Part shown: piece by piece, positions 45,514 to 56,706 of the stretch
Numbering within the stretch: the first letter of the stretch is position 1
Layout of the letters: each line of letters begins with the position of its first letter
From: Acanthacorydalis orientalis
Taxonomy: Eukaryota; Arthropoda; Insecta; Megaloptera; Corydalidae
DNA length: 64,000 nucleotides
Direction: 5' to 3'
NCBI GenBank assembly: GCA_034766995.1
Contig: CM068315.1
Span: 19,516,510-19,580,509 of the forward strand
Made by a program: the position numbers and the translations under genes
The notes under the pieces: generated by a model
What the model was told of the DNA's origin: nothing
Seen by the model: only the letters and a program-made list of their open reading frames with translations
The model's database searches: none

Positions 45514-46046
45514 TAAAATATGAAAACGGGGCCTAAAATAGAATCAAAATTAGTAACATAAATCTATCTGAAGATGACATACTTGTTGCTAGTAGTAGAA
45601 GACAAATACTCAATTGATTTATAAGTGAGAAGATCATTAATAAAAATGAATCAACGAAATTACAGGAATGTGGAACAAACATTATAACTGAGAATAAAGG
45701 TTACGGAAAATAGTGAAAATTATTTAATTAAATGAATAAAACTGATTGGCTAGATTTATACGAGAATTTTTGAAACCAAGTGATACTCAAGTTTTGCGTT
45801 AATCGTATTTAACGACCATACAAACACGTAGTTATATTGAAGTGAAGATCTCTTTTCATGTCAAAATTGTAAGGCAACTTTAGTTGGGTGTGTGATTTTC
45901 ATAAAATGTTTACCTTGGCTTGAAATTATCAAACTAATAGTTTTCATTAGGAAAACTCGAATATAATATTTGTAATCATTATTTATATATCTGAATAACA
46001 AAATGAATATATTAATGAATAAATATTTTAAATTATAAAATTAATA
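45514..46046. other. AT-rich spacer, no call
   Basis: No recognisable feature between the mariner composite and the tRNA gene. Confidence 0.5.
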
Positions 46047-46119
46047 CACCCAACGTAGGATTCGAACCCACGACCCTGAGATTAAGAATCTCATGCTCTA
46101 CCAACTGAGTTAGTTGGGC
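46047..46119 (-). tRNA. tRNA-Lys (anticodon CTT)
   Basis: A 73-nt cloverleaf on the minus strand. Acceptor stem GCCCAAC/GTTGGGT with a G-U first pair, D arm ACTC...GAGC, anticodon stem TGAGA/TCTCA with loop TTCTTAA giving CTT, T arm GTGGG TTCGAAT CCTAC with one G-U pair. No intron and CCA is not encoded. The B box GGTTCGAATCC is canonical. The A box begins TAACTCAGTTGG where TAGCTC is usual, so position 10 is A facing C25, a mismatch in the D stem. A TTTT terminator follows within about 12 nt. Probably functional, but the A10 change leaves open a decaying copy. It carries Lys to AAG codons. Confidence 0.88.
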
Positions 46120-47024
46120 TGAAAAAGCATTTATTAAATTAGTGTGCCTCCGATCAATGTCTCCTCTTTTTATATTCTGTTACGATCAGTTTCGAATCTT
46201 GAACCATATTTTCCCTTAAGCGAATGACACTCAGTATCACAACCTATAAATAACAGATACAGATGATTCAGAAGTTGAAACTTGATATAGAATCTATTAG
46301 CTAATATTAATTTGGGTTAAGATAAATGAGATTTTGGCCAACAAACGAATGCATCTTGTTTCTTAGGAAATAAAGTGCACTGTGTTTGAAATGTCTGCTT
46401 TAAGATGGAAATGTTGGTTATTTGAGTTTTAAAGATTTATCACATGCAAATATAAAGTATAAGTTAGTTAAATCAACATCACACTAACAAATTGCATTTA
46501 TCTTTCTTTTCTTTTGATTACTAATTAAATCAAACTATCTCTATTAGTTTGATGTTGAGATTTTTTCTAAAACAATGTTCTTATATATGCGGAATCGGAA
46601 TGAAATCAATTCTTAGCGTACTGAATTTGCTTTTCAAGAAATTTTACAAATTCAATCGTTTTCAACTGCAAAACTATTTCTCTTGTTGACATAGTTTGGC
46701 TTCTTTGGAGTGTAACCAGCCATTTCAACTTCTATATTTTGTTAGTAATCAAATTCAGTAGTACATATGGCGGATAATTTAGAGTTACTGTAAGGTAAAA
46801 TCATATTAATACTTGTTTAGATAAATGATGCAGCATATAGCAATAACTTCAATTTTATGATATATAAATATAATGGATAGGGGTAATCTAAATAATTTAT
46901 GTGTCATGATTATGTGTCAAAATTTGTATTAGTTCTTATGAAAAATTATTGTAGATGTTATTTTGTATTTTCTTCGTTATATCCAAAAGTGTTATAAATT
47001 AATTCTACTATATATACATACATA
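46120..47024. other. AT-rich spacer, no call
   Basis: Near 46270-46330 a short match (gattcagaagttgaaac) to the fold-back arm family of 19.3 kb. Otherwise nothing recognised. Confidence 0.45.
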
Positions 47025-47299
47025 CAAGGGAACCCTGTTTATCTGTATCCCGTTAATCTGGATTTCCGGTTCATCATGATCATAAAATATAATCCCACAA
47101 GTCACAAAATCACTTAAAAAAAGATTTTCCATTGAAATCGATATTGTTAGTTGACAATGCCCCATCTCACCTAACGGTATATAAACCCAACTGTATATAA
47201 ACTGTGTTATGTCGTTAAAAAATTTTCCTGATTTTCCGGAATTTCGGTCATCCGGATTGGTCCCGATCCCGTTTGAGCCGGATAAATGGGATTCCACTG
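47025..47299. mobile_element. pogo-type MITE, 275 bp
   Basis: Inverted ends: left caagggaaccctgtttatc, right inward cagtggaatcccatttatcc; subterminal blocks ggatttccggttc and gaccaatccggatgaccg also pair. TA precedes the left end. The CAGTGGAAyCCC-type terminus with TTATCC is typical of pogo/Tigger MITEs. No real coding. Confidence 0.65.

Positions 47300-47300
<1 letters not shown>

Positions 47301-47354
<54 letters not shown>
47301..47354. repeat. (TA)n array
   Basis: Pure TA array directly after the pogo-type MITE. Confidence 0.95.
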
Positions 47355-47359
<5 letters not shown>

Positions 47360-48879
47360 TTTTGTTGTCCTGTCTGTGCATTATTGAAAGCTTAATAAAA
47401 AAATAATTTACATCTCCTAAGAAATATTATTTACTTGCATCAATGTTAACTCATTTTGCATTTTTTAGAATTTTATATTACTAAAGGATCCAGTTATCAT
47501 AGTCAGTCATTAATTTCTTTAAAAATGGATCGTTTTGCTCTAATTTGAATAACGAATAAAATTACGTTATATCCAAATTTTATACAGCATTAAAGTACTC
47601 CAAGTAACCAAAAGTAATTCTCGTGTTATGAATAAACTTTTTTAAAATCTGTTTAAAAGCATATTATGGAATATTTGAAATTACACCAGGACTTTGTTTT
47701 CATCAACCTGGGAAGGCATTCCAGATCATAAAAAACAATCTATAAAAGAATAACATTCAGCGCGGAACTTTTAAAAACTACTTTTGAATAGTCAGAACTT
47801 CGACAGAGACCTTCATTAAATAGTATAATTATTTTGTTAAATATCCGTTGTCTGTTTACCCTTACGAAACATAAGATGTTAAGAATAAGTCTATTTTTTT
47901 CCATTTTCAAAATAAATTATGTAAGTATAAACTAATCAATCTTTATTTTATACTTAAAAGACGGTTTGAATTGTCAGCGTTAAGACGATAGGGGATAATT
48001 TGGTTTCGAATGAAGTTAGAGGATGTTAATTCAAAAAGATTTTTTGTAAGAAGAAAAAAAATCATGTTGAAATTTGAAACAAATTAGAGAAATTATCTCT
48101 AACACGAAATTAATTATAAGGGGCCTAGAAGCAAACCATGTTAAGCGTTTTCGAAAATTCCTATGATTTTGAGTAGAGCCGTTTAATGGATTAAAAAGAT
48201 GGGATTAGGTCTTTAAGAATTTTAAGTGTATTTGGTAACATAATTTTATTGAAATAAATCAGAAAATTAAGTTAAACAGTATAATAAAAAATAGTTATTG
48301 GTACTAAATCAACGTTTTTTGAAATACACGAATGTTTATAGCCCGAAAATTGAATAAAAAGATATATTAATACTTGAAAATAAAAAATATTGAATTAAAG
48401 AATAAAAACATTGATATTTTATCTTCATTTTCCATAATATTGTGAATATAATAACTTCATAAATATAATGAGAATTTCCTATATAACAAAAATATTCATA
48501 CGTTATTAGCTGGTATTAATCGATATTATTATTAATAATATTAATAAATTCAACTGAAATGATCGCTGTAATAGAAAAAAATTCTAAAATCAAGTTTAGG
48601 GCACTGGCTATCATGTATGTGACAACTTTTTTCCATTTAAAAAGACCATTTTAAATTCTTGTTTGATATTAAATCTTTAATACGTCTTTAAATTTTAAAC
48701 TTTAGATTTAGTATCCATTTTCGTTTTATTATACTCTTAGTATAGGAAATTTAAATACAATATTAAAAAAATCTTTACGTAACGAAATTCACAAGCATTA
48801 AACAAAAAGCCTTTATTAAACATATATTAAAATATAAATTGCACGAGAAGAAACAAAAAAAAGTGAAAACGTTAAGTAC
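47355..48879. other. AT-rich spacer, no call
   Basis: About 1.5 kb without stable open frames or repeat ends. 47680-47990 has longer-than-usual stop-free runs in one frame but no motif. Confidence 0.45.
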
Positions 48880-49400
48880 ATCCCACACAGTTTCTTTAAA
48901 GTATCACCGACGACCATATCATCGCTATTCTTTTATACACAGGCAGCACCTGGTATCGCCCCCTGTTCGTCCGCACGCCAACCACACATCAAAGCGCTAC
49001 TTCGAGTGGTCGTCGTGACGCGTGACTCGAAAAGCTTTTTTGCCCTCGCGTCACCGTTTTACAAGTCATCGACAAATGCCTCAATACCACTACTAAGGCC
49101 GTGAAACATTTTTCAGTATAAATTCACCACCTGCACGCACCCCAAACCAAAGTAGCGCTTACAACGATATGCTTATCAAAGGCATTTCAAACACATAACA
49201 GCAGGTAATGGTCGACGATATTGCTGCCATTTTGCACGCCAACACATACACACACATAGAGAGACAAGTGCGGCGGCATAGTCATAGAGCGAACTATAAG
49301 TGCACCTATAAAAAGCTGCCGTTTCACTTTAAACGCGTTTTAGTGGCATGTATTTATGTAAATGTACGCGGCTGGTGTAATAATTGCTTCTTCTAGCAGT
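48880..49400 (+). promoter_or_regulatory. GC-richer, promoter/5'-exon-like stretch
   Basis: About 480 bp (cgtccgcacgccaaccacac, gtcgtcgtgacgcgtgactc, cctcgcgtcaccg) clearly richer in G+C and CpG than all neighbours, which usually marks a host exon or promoter rather than old transposon DNA here. It contains cagtataaattc near 49117, a splice-donor-like cagcag|gtaatg at 49204/49205 and cctataaaaag near 49308. The open frame 49208-49396 has no recognisable domain. Best guess: promoter and first non-coding exon of a plus-strand gene outside the window or unrecognised. Confidence 0.35.
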
Positions 49401-49634
49401 TTTATAAGCATAAATATATAATGTCTATGTATATGAATGTATGCCGCAATGTGTACAGAAAAAAAATGAACTTTCTTGTTTGTTTCGATATTTCAAAAAT
49501 GTGTAGCTTAATTCTTACATCACAAACATATTTTTTCACATACACTTTTGTTTATTGACGTTTATTTAAACATGTTCAAATACTATTAAATAATAAAATA
49601 TATTCAATTATTTTTGATAGAACGTTTATTGTAT

Positions 49635-49855
49635 TTAACACTAGATTTATGAACCCCGTCAATTTGACGGATTTCAGATTTCGTGCTTAAAAATAAAGAA
49701 AACATAAATGTTATTTTTTTGAAATATTATACTGACATTGATATAATGATATGAATATATATCTCAATTCAATTTATCCGCCGGATTTCTACTTTCGCGC
49801 AACTGTATATATTATACCTATTTATTCGGAAACCTGTCAAATTGATGGGTTAAGA
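49635..49855. repeat. Possible short TTAA-flanked element
   Basis: TTAA occurs near both ends. Inside, ccgtcaatttgacgg (49657-49671) is a perfect palindrome and a related cctgtcaaattgatggg lies at the right end in opposite sense. Consistent with a small piggyBac-type MITE but the outer ends do not match well. Confidence 0.35.
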
Positions 49856-50149
49856 AATTTTCAGTTAGGCGTCCTAAAAGTCTATTTATCAAATTATAAC
49901 TAAAACCACGAAGTGATCTGTTACTGTAGATGACAAAGGAAACGAAAATGTGGAAGCGAATACCGTATTTCGTCCATTGAGAAATGAAGTAGTGTATATG
50001 CCATACAATTTTCGGTTGAATGAGAAGAATTGAGTTCACAGAGTTTTTTTCGTTTTTCTAGTTATTTAGAATTGGAATTCTATTTTTACATACAACTGGA
50101 ATTCACTTACAAAAAAGTTACTTGCAAAAAAACTAATCTAGGTGGGATT

Positions 50150-50690
50150 ATACGTGCAAATAAAAAAAAACTTTAAAAAGTGCAAAACCTAAGAAGGATA
50201 ATATGGTTTGGTTTTCTACATGAATTTATAAATCAGAAAATAATGTTCTAACAATTTACAAAAGCAAGCCAAAAAAAAAGTATTATTACTCAGTTCAAGA
50301 CAATAATTTGTAAAAATTGGGAACGATAATAAACGTGTTTTGGAGACAATTACATTCTACAACGAAATCAAGTTTGGAGTGGATTTGGTAGATTAAATGG
50401 CACGAAAATACAATGTAAAAGCAGGATCCCGTAGATGGCCTCTACAAGTATTTTATAACATCTTAGATTTAGCAGCTATCAATGCGTGGCTATTGTACAA
50501 AGAGACTATTGAACTAAATATATCGAGAAAAAATTTTATTTTTCAATTGTCTGAAGAATTAGCGAGAGACTACAGAGATGAATTAGATAGGGACTACATA
50601 TATGAGCGAAAGACTACTTCCAAACCGTCGTCGGATATAGGAAATTCCTATAACCAAGTATGGTCCAAAATCGTTCTCCAGTGACCAACA
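50150..50690 (+). pseudogene. piggyBac-like transposase, C-terminal half
   Basis: In changing frames: KPKKDNMVWFST, VLTIYKSKPKKKVLLLSS, DNKRVLETITFYNEIKFGVD then TAA where relatives have Gln, and an open frame 50397-50684: MARKYNVKAGSRRWPLQVFY, NILDLAAINAWLLYKETIEL, ISRKNFIFQLSEELARDYRD. This is the conserved end of the DDE_Tnp_1_7 domain (relatives VDQMARKYSVKAGSRRWPVQVFFNILDLAxINAW). The catalytic first part and Cys-rich tail are absent; it is interrupted at 50690 by the DUF4817 element. Different lineage from the piggyBac at 57 kb as far as can be seen. Confidence 0.88.
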
Positions 50691-51388
50691 CTGCATTACC
50701 ATGATTGATTACTGTTGTCGTGAGGTTACTCCTCACCAAACCGTGCACTTGAGAGAGTGCAATTCATATTGATGTATAACTCATGGATTTTCAGTACTCC
50801 AAATCCTGCAATTCTGTTTATTGACTAAACCGTTGAGGTGGAAGTGAGCCTTATCAGACATAATCAGCTGGTGAATTAACCCGTTTGTTTTCCTCGCTAA
50901 TTGTTGAAATCGGACTGTATAATATACTCAACGTTGATAATCTGTCGGTTTTATTTCCTGTACCAGGTGAATATTGTACAGAAAAAGGTGTAAACCAATT
51001 AAAATGTTCTGCAGCGCTGTCCGAGCTATACCCAATTCGATAGATTGTGTTCAGGTCAACGTCCTGGTTGTTCTTCGATACTTCGTCGTACATGTTCAAT
51101 ATTTGCGTCTGTCCTAGCTGAACGCGGTCTCTCAGCACATGGAAGGTCACTAACGGAACTCTGTTGCTGGAAACAATTAACCAAGCGACGAGTCATTGAT
51201 TCCGAGAGAGCAACTTCAACATTAAAATGTCGACGATATACTCGTTGCGTTCCAATAATTAAATGCTGGTTTTCAAAGTAAAATTGTACGGTTTTGGTGC
51301 GCTGTAGAGTTGAAAATTTTTCCAGGATAAATTTGTCGACTATTGAATACAATTCTTGAAAAAAAGAAAGAAAACAGTTAATAATCAA
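50691..51388 (-). pseudogene. DUF4817-family transposase, N-terminal half
   Basis: Minus strand: 51056-51388 is open and reads STLQRTKTVQFYFENQHLII, GTQRVYRRHFNVEVALSEST-like text, MTRRLVNCFQQQSSVSDLPC, AERPRSARTDANIEHVRRSI, EEQPGR, the DUF4817 HTH domain. After frame changes: MSDKAHFHLNGLVNKQNCRI with WSTENP (first catalytic region; relatives SDEAHF, so Glu is now Lys), and CTVW near 50740. The DDE second half is missing. Together with 1-640 it represents most of the family's protein, in two different copies. Confidence 0.82.
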
Positions 51389-52516
51389 AGGAGTTATTAA
51401 CTGTTCAAACCCCGTCTTGACTTATAGGTCACTTGTATTTATTATTAATGAGATATATTATTATTATTCATCATGGTTAAATAAAGTAAGTACATAAAAG
51501 TTATTTTTTACCTAGATTCATAAGGACTCATGTTTAAAACACTATTACAGATACACTGCTATTAAAATTATTACTGTTGTTAAAAAAATATTGATAAATG
51601 TTTATTTTCAAATGTTTCAATACATTTGCATGTATTAGAATAAAATTATAATTATATATTTTTATACATGTGATTCTTTGATGTTCTGTTGTGATGTTTC
51701 TGATTATTTCTTTAAAAATTTAGAGTTTTTCTGAAATGAGACAGTTATCCGGAATTTTCTTTCATTAATAAATTAACACTGTTTGATAAATTTGGTCACT
51801 TTCGGTAACAGATTTGTTTAAACAAGATCGTTTCTTAATTTTTTTATTTTTTCAGTTACGATTCACACTACGTCTGGACTATGTTTACCATAAATATTTT
51901 TTAGTTGTCACCTATAATAAATTCAATAATGACATGTTAGTTTAAATGCATTTACATAGTATATGTTTAAAGCTCATATTTACTCTTACTGCATAGTATC
52001 TACTGCAATTAAATCGATCCAATTAAGCAGTATTATATATGATAACTGGCTTAGCTTTGTGGGTGTGTGGTGTAACCGACTTATAGACTCCCTCGTTAAT
52101 CTTCGTTCTCCGGCGTAATTAACCTGAACCGCTTAGCGATTAGGTCGTTCTTGCTCATTATATGAATAAGAGTGATATTGACTGATCTCGACTGAATCGT
52201 ACAGTTGGCTCACTGGTCTTCGGACAACTCATAGATAGTATAGAGCCAGTTGCTGCGCAGGATGGGGTTTTATACCAGGTAGTATGCATCCGCAATTAGA
52301 CACACACACACATACGTGCGAGTTATGTCATCTAACCCTATAGTATAGTACCTAATTAAGTCTTATCTTAGAATAAGTACATATGTCATACTAATAATAA
52401 AATGTTTGGACGATAAGGATATTTGTAAACAAAACCATAAATTGTATTTGTAAACAAAATCATAAATTTAATTATTGTCAATAAACTCATAAATTAAAAA
52501 TACTAATTAAGACATA
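51389..52516. other. Spacer; GC-richer patch at 52030-52330
   Basis: Mostly AT-rich. 52050-52330 (ccctcgttaatcttcgttct, ggttttataccaggtagtat) is GC-richer and includes ctgatctcgactgaatc; it could be retrotransposon LTR or leader sequence but no boundaries are visible. Confidence 0.4.
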
Positions 52517-52521
52517 TAATT

Positions 52522-52805
52522 TGTAACAGGATACAGTAACTTTTCAATAATGTAAATAGATCACAATTATATCCTGTTTAGATGATAAAAATTATTATAA
52601 ATACTGTAAGATTCAAACAATAAAGCAGTCAGTAACTGATATTAAATCTAAGCAGTTCGGCTCGAGTCCTCTCGAGCGATTTGTAGTTTTTTAAAAACCC
52701 ACAAGTTGCTATAAAAAACAAAATACGCGCACACACTGATATTAAAATATCAATAATCACTTCGTGTTTGTGAGTTGTAAGTCCAAACCGTGCCCGCATA
52801 CATCA
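52522..52805. mobile_element. Candidate solo LTR, 284 bp
   Basis: Starts TGTAACAGGATACAG and ends GCATACATCA (TG...CA), with 5-bp direct repeats taatt at 52517-52521 and 52806-52810. Contains tataaata (52594) and aataaa (52618), followed by cagtcagt and a GC-richer ggctcgagtcctctcgagcg. Features fit an LTR, but a 5-bp AT-only duplication can arise by chance in such DNA. Confidence 0.4.
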
Positions 52806-52810
52806 TAATT

Positions 52811-53194
52811 AATTAAGTGTAGTTAAGATAAAGCATATGCTTAATTCTCAGCGACAACTTCGATTACCTATTCAGCAACATGTATAATCTGCAAATGTGA
52901 ATCTGAGCTGTTGGAAGCAAATGGTATAAAATGTTAAATATCATCAATTTATCAGTTCATAACACGTGATACTGAAAATGTTACATTTTTAAGTTTTTTT
53001 AAACGTTCATACCGCCTGAATATTAAGTCCATGACACACCTTATTCGTGTTTCTCACTTCATTCGTCACAATTTAACGCAATATTTGTTCAAGGGATCTT
53101 GGTAAGGACTTATATAATCCACTACACATTTTTGACGTAGAATTACGTCTATATTTTCATTAAGGGTGTCATGGTAGCGTTTAGAGCATTACCA
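52811..53194. other. Spacer, no call
   Basis: No recognised feature. Confidence 0.4.
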
Positions 53195-53510
53195 AATGCT
53201 GTAACGCAGGTTCGCGCTCACTACATTGCAACCATTGAACCGATTCATATCAGATCAAAAGTGTGTAGCAGTTAAAGGACTTCGGAATCTAAAAATACTT
53301 CATTTGTTAAAATCTGTTAATTAAAGTTTTATTGAGCAAAGTGTCAATGTTTGCGTTCAGTACTACGCAACCGTTCAACCAATTTATATCTGATCAAAAG
53401 TATTTAACAGCTCAAGGACTTCGAAAACTAAAAATGCTTTATTTGTTAAAAACCGTTGATTAGATTAAAAGTTTTGACCTTAAATGTTAACATTGATTTT
53501 CACGTCGTGC
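53195..53510. repeat. Two-copy tandem repeat, ~135-bp unit
   Basis: Copy 1 about 53212-53340 and copy 2 about 53350-53480 share gcaaccattgaaccgattcatatcagatcaaaag-type sequence: gatcaaaagt, aggacttcg, ctaaaaatrcttyatttgtt. They recall a decayed satellite or repeated viral/retroelement unit; identity unknown. Confidence 0.65.
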
Positions 53511-54566
53511 CAGAATTAAAAGGTGAATATCTCGAATACTCTTTATCGTACGACAGAAACTAAAACATCTGCGGATAGAGCTTTCAAAGCTCTGTAAGAA
53601 GAGCGCGCAATCATTTTTATAATTTTTAAAATTACAAAAATGAATAAAATTAAAAGTTTAAAAAAATAATTATAATTCAATGTTTTGTAAACCTATTATA
53701 CACTTTCAATAAATGTTTAACTTTTTTAAACAACTTAAAATATTTTCACTTCTCTAGCCCCACATAATTATACGTAAACTTCTGCGATTGTGTACATATA
53801 CAATCACTATTTTTTAACATACTTCAGGAGTGGACAATTTCTTTGATAATAAGAGCCACGTACTATAATTTTCACACATTTTTGAATGGTCAAAAGCCAC
53901 AGAAAATATTATTTTAAAATTGTATTTATAAATATCTATTTTCCTATCCATTGTCTAAAAGACAGTGTTAAAAGTTGCAAAGTTCCAAAGATATTCTTCT
54001 CATTGCATTCAGCAAGTCTTAATTAAAAAAAAACTGTTTAGTTTTATATCTTTTTTAAGGATTGACCACAACCGTAGTGCCACCTTAAACAGGATACATA
54101 ATGCATATGGATGTTTGAAGGGATAATATAAATTACCCGTTTATATATAAAATATTCTAATATTGGTACATGCTATACTACTACATATTATTAATATAAA
54201 AGATTAGGAAAAATGACAATGAAACCTATTAATGTCTCGGGAGACACACAGAGTAGCTTTGGGAGTCGCTGTTTGTCCACCGTTGGTATATTTCATTGAT
54301 AAACTGATTTCGCGATTCACTAAAGGGATACGATAGCTCAGTTTAAAAATATTATTTTAGATCATAAAATGTACTGGAACTGGCATTCATATTTCTTGCA
54401 ATTTTAGTACGTTCTAGTAAAATTTTATCGTCGGGCTTAATTCAGATTGTTTAAATCCAAAATCTCGTGGTTTGGATTTTTTCCTTATATTATAGATCAA
54501 AGGCTACCAGTATCTCTAAGCTCTTTAGATCTTGTTGAAGTTGATAACAATATTTAGACATATGTA
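53511..54566. other. AT-rich spacer, no call
   Basis: No recognised feature for about 1 kb. Confidence 0.45.
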
Positions 54567-55583
54567 TGAGGCGAGTTAAAGTAAGGTTCGTTTTGTAATT
54601 ACCACCGATTAAGCATGAACGATGAGGCCGCGTATTCGCAATAGCCTTATACTGTTCATGTGCCATCCATCATCCATTTTATCACCTTATAATTCTTGCT
54701 AAATGCTACGTGTAAATGATTTATAATGAGTGCAACAATAAACAATTTCGCCAGCTGCGAGGTTCGTGCTGTGGTTCGATTTTTGTTAACGATAAACAAC
54801 AGTGTTGCTGAAATTCACAGGAAATTTTGTGAGGTGTGTGGATCAAGTATTATAAGTGACAGTACGGTTAGGCAATGGTGTCGTTTATTTAAAGAAGGGT
54901 GAAGGAATATTCATGACAAACAGTGTAAAGACCGGTCTAGTGTGATGACAGACGATAATGAAAGAAGTGAACGCGAAAATTCGAGAAAATCGTCATTTCA
55001 CAACTTTAAAATTGTCTACTGAATTCGCAGAAGTTTCTCTCTCAGTGATTTATGATATTGTAATAGAAAATCTAAGCTACAGAAAACTGTGTTTCAGATA
55101 AGTACCAAAAATGTTAACCGATGCACACAAACAAAAACTTATGGATTCAGCTAACCAATTTTTGCAATACCAGAAGAATGAAGGAAACAACTTTTAAGTC
55201 ACATTGTGACTGGAGATGAGTATTGAATTCCAACACAAATATCGAATCAAAGTAATAGTCAATACAATGGAGTCATTCGTTGTTCTCGAAGGTAAAGAAG
55301 GTTAAGAAAGCACCTTCAGTCAGAAAGATCATGACCACCGTTTTCTCGGACGAAAAGGAAAGCTTGCTTATTGATTTTCTTGAATGTGAAATGAACGAAG
55401 AACTGAAAACAGGCGTTACTAATTGGTTCAAGTTACAGGCGATGGATTTCTTCGACGTGGGAATAAGAAAGTTGGTGCCACTATACCAAAAATACTTGAA
55501 AATCAATGGCGACTCTGTAGAAAAATAATGTATCATTGATGGTTTTTAATTGCTGAACGGATCATACTTTAAAACTTGCCTCG
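54567..55583 (+). mobile_element. Mariner deletion derivative, 1017 bp
   Basis: TA at 54565-54566 and 55584-55585. Ends: left tgaggcgagttaaagtaagg, right inward cgaggcaagttttaaagtat. A fifth type of mariner end in the window. Confidence 0.82.
54743..55528 (+). pseudogene. Mariner transposase missing second and third catalytic residues
   Basis: Frame one: EVRAVVRFLLTINNSVAEIH, KFCEVCGSSIISDSTVRQWC with RLFKEG-stop (first HTH). Then frame changes: MTDDNERS, a second HTH remnant, HIVTGDEY (first catalytic Asp), stops, and 55280-55528 open: SKVKKVKKAPSVRKIMTTVF, SDEKESLLIDFLE joined directly to MNEELKTGVTNWFKLQAMDF, FDVGIRKLVPLYQKYLKING, DSVEK-stop. The join at LIDFLE deletes the HDN and DY/F blocks with the second and third Asp. 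A non-autonomous derivative with further decay. Confidence 0.85.
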
Positions 55584-55608
55584 TATATACATTCACTGTA
55601 TTATAAAC

Positions 55609-55646
<38 letters not shown>

Positions 55647-55818
55647 GAACTTCGTTTAGAAATCTGTAAAATATATACTCATTATAAAATCTGAATAGCT
55701 CTTATAATGTACAACGTTAAAAATTGCTCCCAAAATTCCATGCTAAGCTATTTTCTTATGCACTTGTACGTATTTATAATCATCAACGCGTGTATGTATA
55801 TATCTATTTGTGTATATG

Positions 55819-55864
<46 letters not shown>

Positions 55865-55975
55865 ATATGTATGTGTGTGTGCTGAACACTGTACATTGTT
55901 TGCGAAATATGTAAAACAAAAGGCTTCCCTGCTCAACTAGAGCGTTTGTTCACAGGCGGCGAAGGCTTACGCTGG
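55584..55975. repeat. (TA)n arrays
   Basis: (TA)n at 55610-55643 and 55823-55861 (with tatgtgtgtgtg after it). The rest is AT-rich. Confidence 0.85.
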
Positions 55976-56187
55976 AGTCGCACACGAGAAGCAATAATCT
56001 GTGTCGCTAGGGGCTGCCGTTGGGGTGGTGGTAGCTCTTAGTGCCTCTTATCGTGGTGGCAAGAGAAGCTTGTTTACCGCTGACAAGCGGATCGCGCTGC
56101 GGTACAGGACTGCATGCTCAGGGGAGGACTTCGACGAAATTCGCATCAATTATCCGAACAATAAATTCAACAGTATTTACGATTGAA
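55976..56187 (+). other. GC-richer open segment, possible exon
   Basis: A ~200-bp segment (gctggagtcgcacacgagaa, ggcaagagaagcttgtttac, gcggatcgcgctgcggtaca) much less AT-rich than its flanks. The frame 56001-56186 reads GAAVGVVVALSASYRGGKRS, LFTADKRIALRYRTACSGED, FDEIRINYPNNKF. No family recognised; it may be a host exon (an AG at 56009 precedes the GC-rich part) or part of an unknown repeat. Confidence 0.3.
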
Positions 56188-56301
56188 CAATTATAATATT
56201 TATTTTTTGCACGATGCATATAAATGTTTTTTACAGAAATATTATTATTCTTGTACAATTTCGTACTTGATTTCTAGCATTATTAAGAATGAAATTAACA
56301 T
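56188..56301. other. Short AT-rich spacer
   Basis: Nothing recognised. Confidence 0.4.
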
Positions 56302-56440
56302 ACACTAATGAATTTTTCACTTGTCCTACAGACTACAAAAAAATGTTCTGATCAAAAATGCTCAGTAATGTAAAATTTTGGTGTAGTTTGTGGGATGAAA
56401 AAGAATTAATTTGTGAAAATAAAATTAGCCACAGTGTGAA
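56302..56440. repeat. Compact two-armed MITE-like copy
   Basis: Left arm actaatgaatttttcacttg, ctacagactacaaaaaaatg; right arm in reverse (tgtagtttgtgggatgaaaa, gaattaatttgtgaaaat). About 130 bp in all, the most compact member of the family listed at 10290-10440. Confidence 0.65.
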
Positions 56441-56704
56441 AAATGTTTTGTGATTGTATTTAGTGGTATGGTTTCATTGAAATTTTCAGTTGCTATTTTT
56501 ATGCTGGTATTAATTTATTTGTATATTCCTTCAGTTTTTCGGATTGGTAAGAGTTATTTTTCTAGAGAAGTAGTTTTACATTATAAGTGTTGTTTTACTG
56601 AAGATATAAAATTTATTAGATAGTTTTTAAATTTTTTCTCACTATTAGTTTGGTAGAAAAATAATTGTGGTTTACGCACCAATTTGTCAAGTTTTTTTGA
56701 TATT
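56441..56704 (-). mobile_element. Spacer then mariner derivative 3' end (56645-56704)
   Basis: From 56645 ttagtttggtagaaaaataa is the mariner 3' terminus; the minus-strand reading gives KQLGISKKLDKLVR then the terminal segment, so this derivative was deleted after the linker KKLDKW, later than in the other HTH-only copies. It is cut off at TTAA (56703-56706) by piggyBac-type sequence. Confidence 0.7.
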
Positions 56705-56706
56705 CC

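Noticed and set aside
47680..48260. Possible reverse-transcriptase remnant (some 20-codon stop-free runs)
   Set aside because: No RT motif could be found in any frame.
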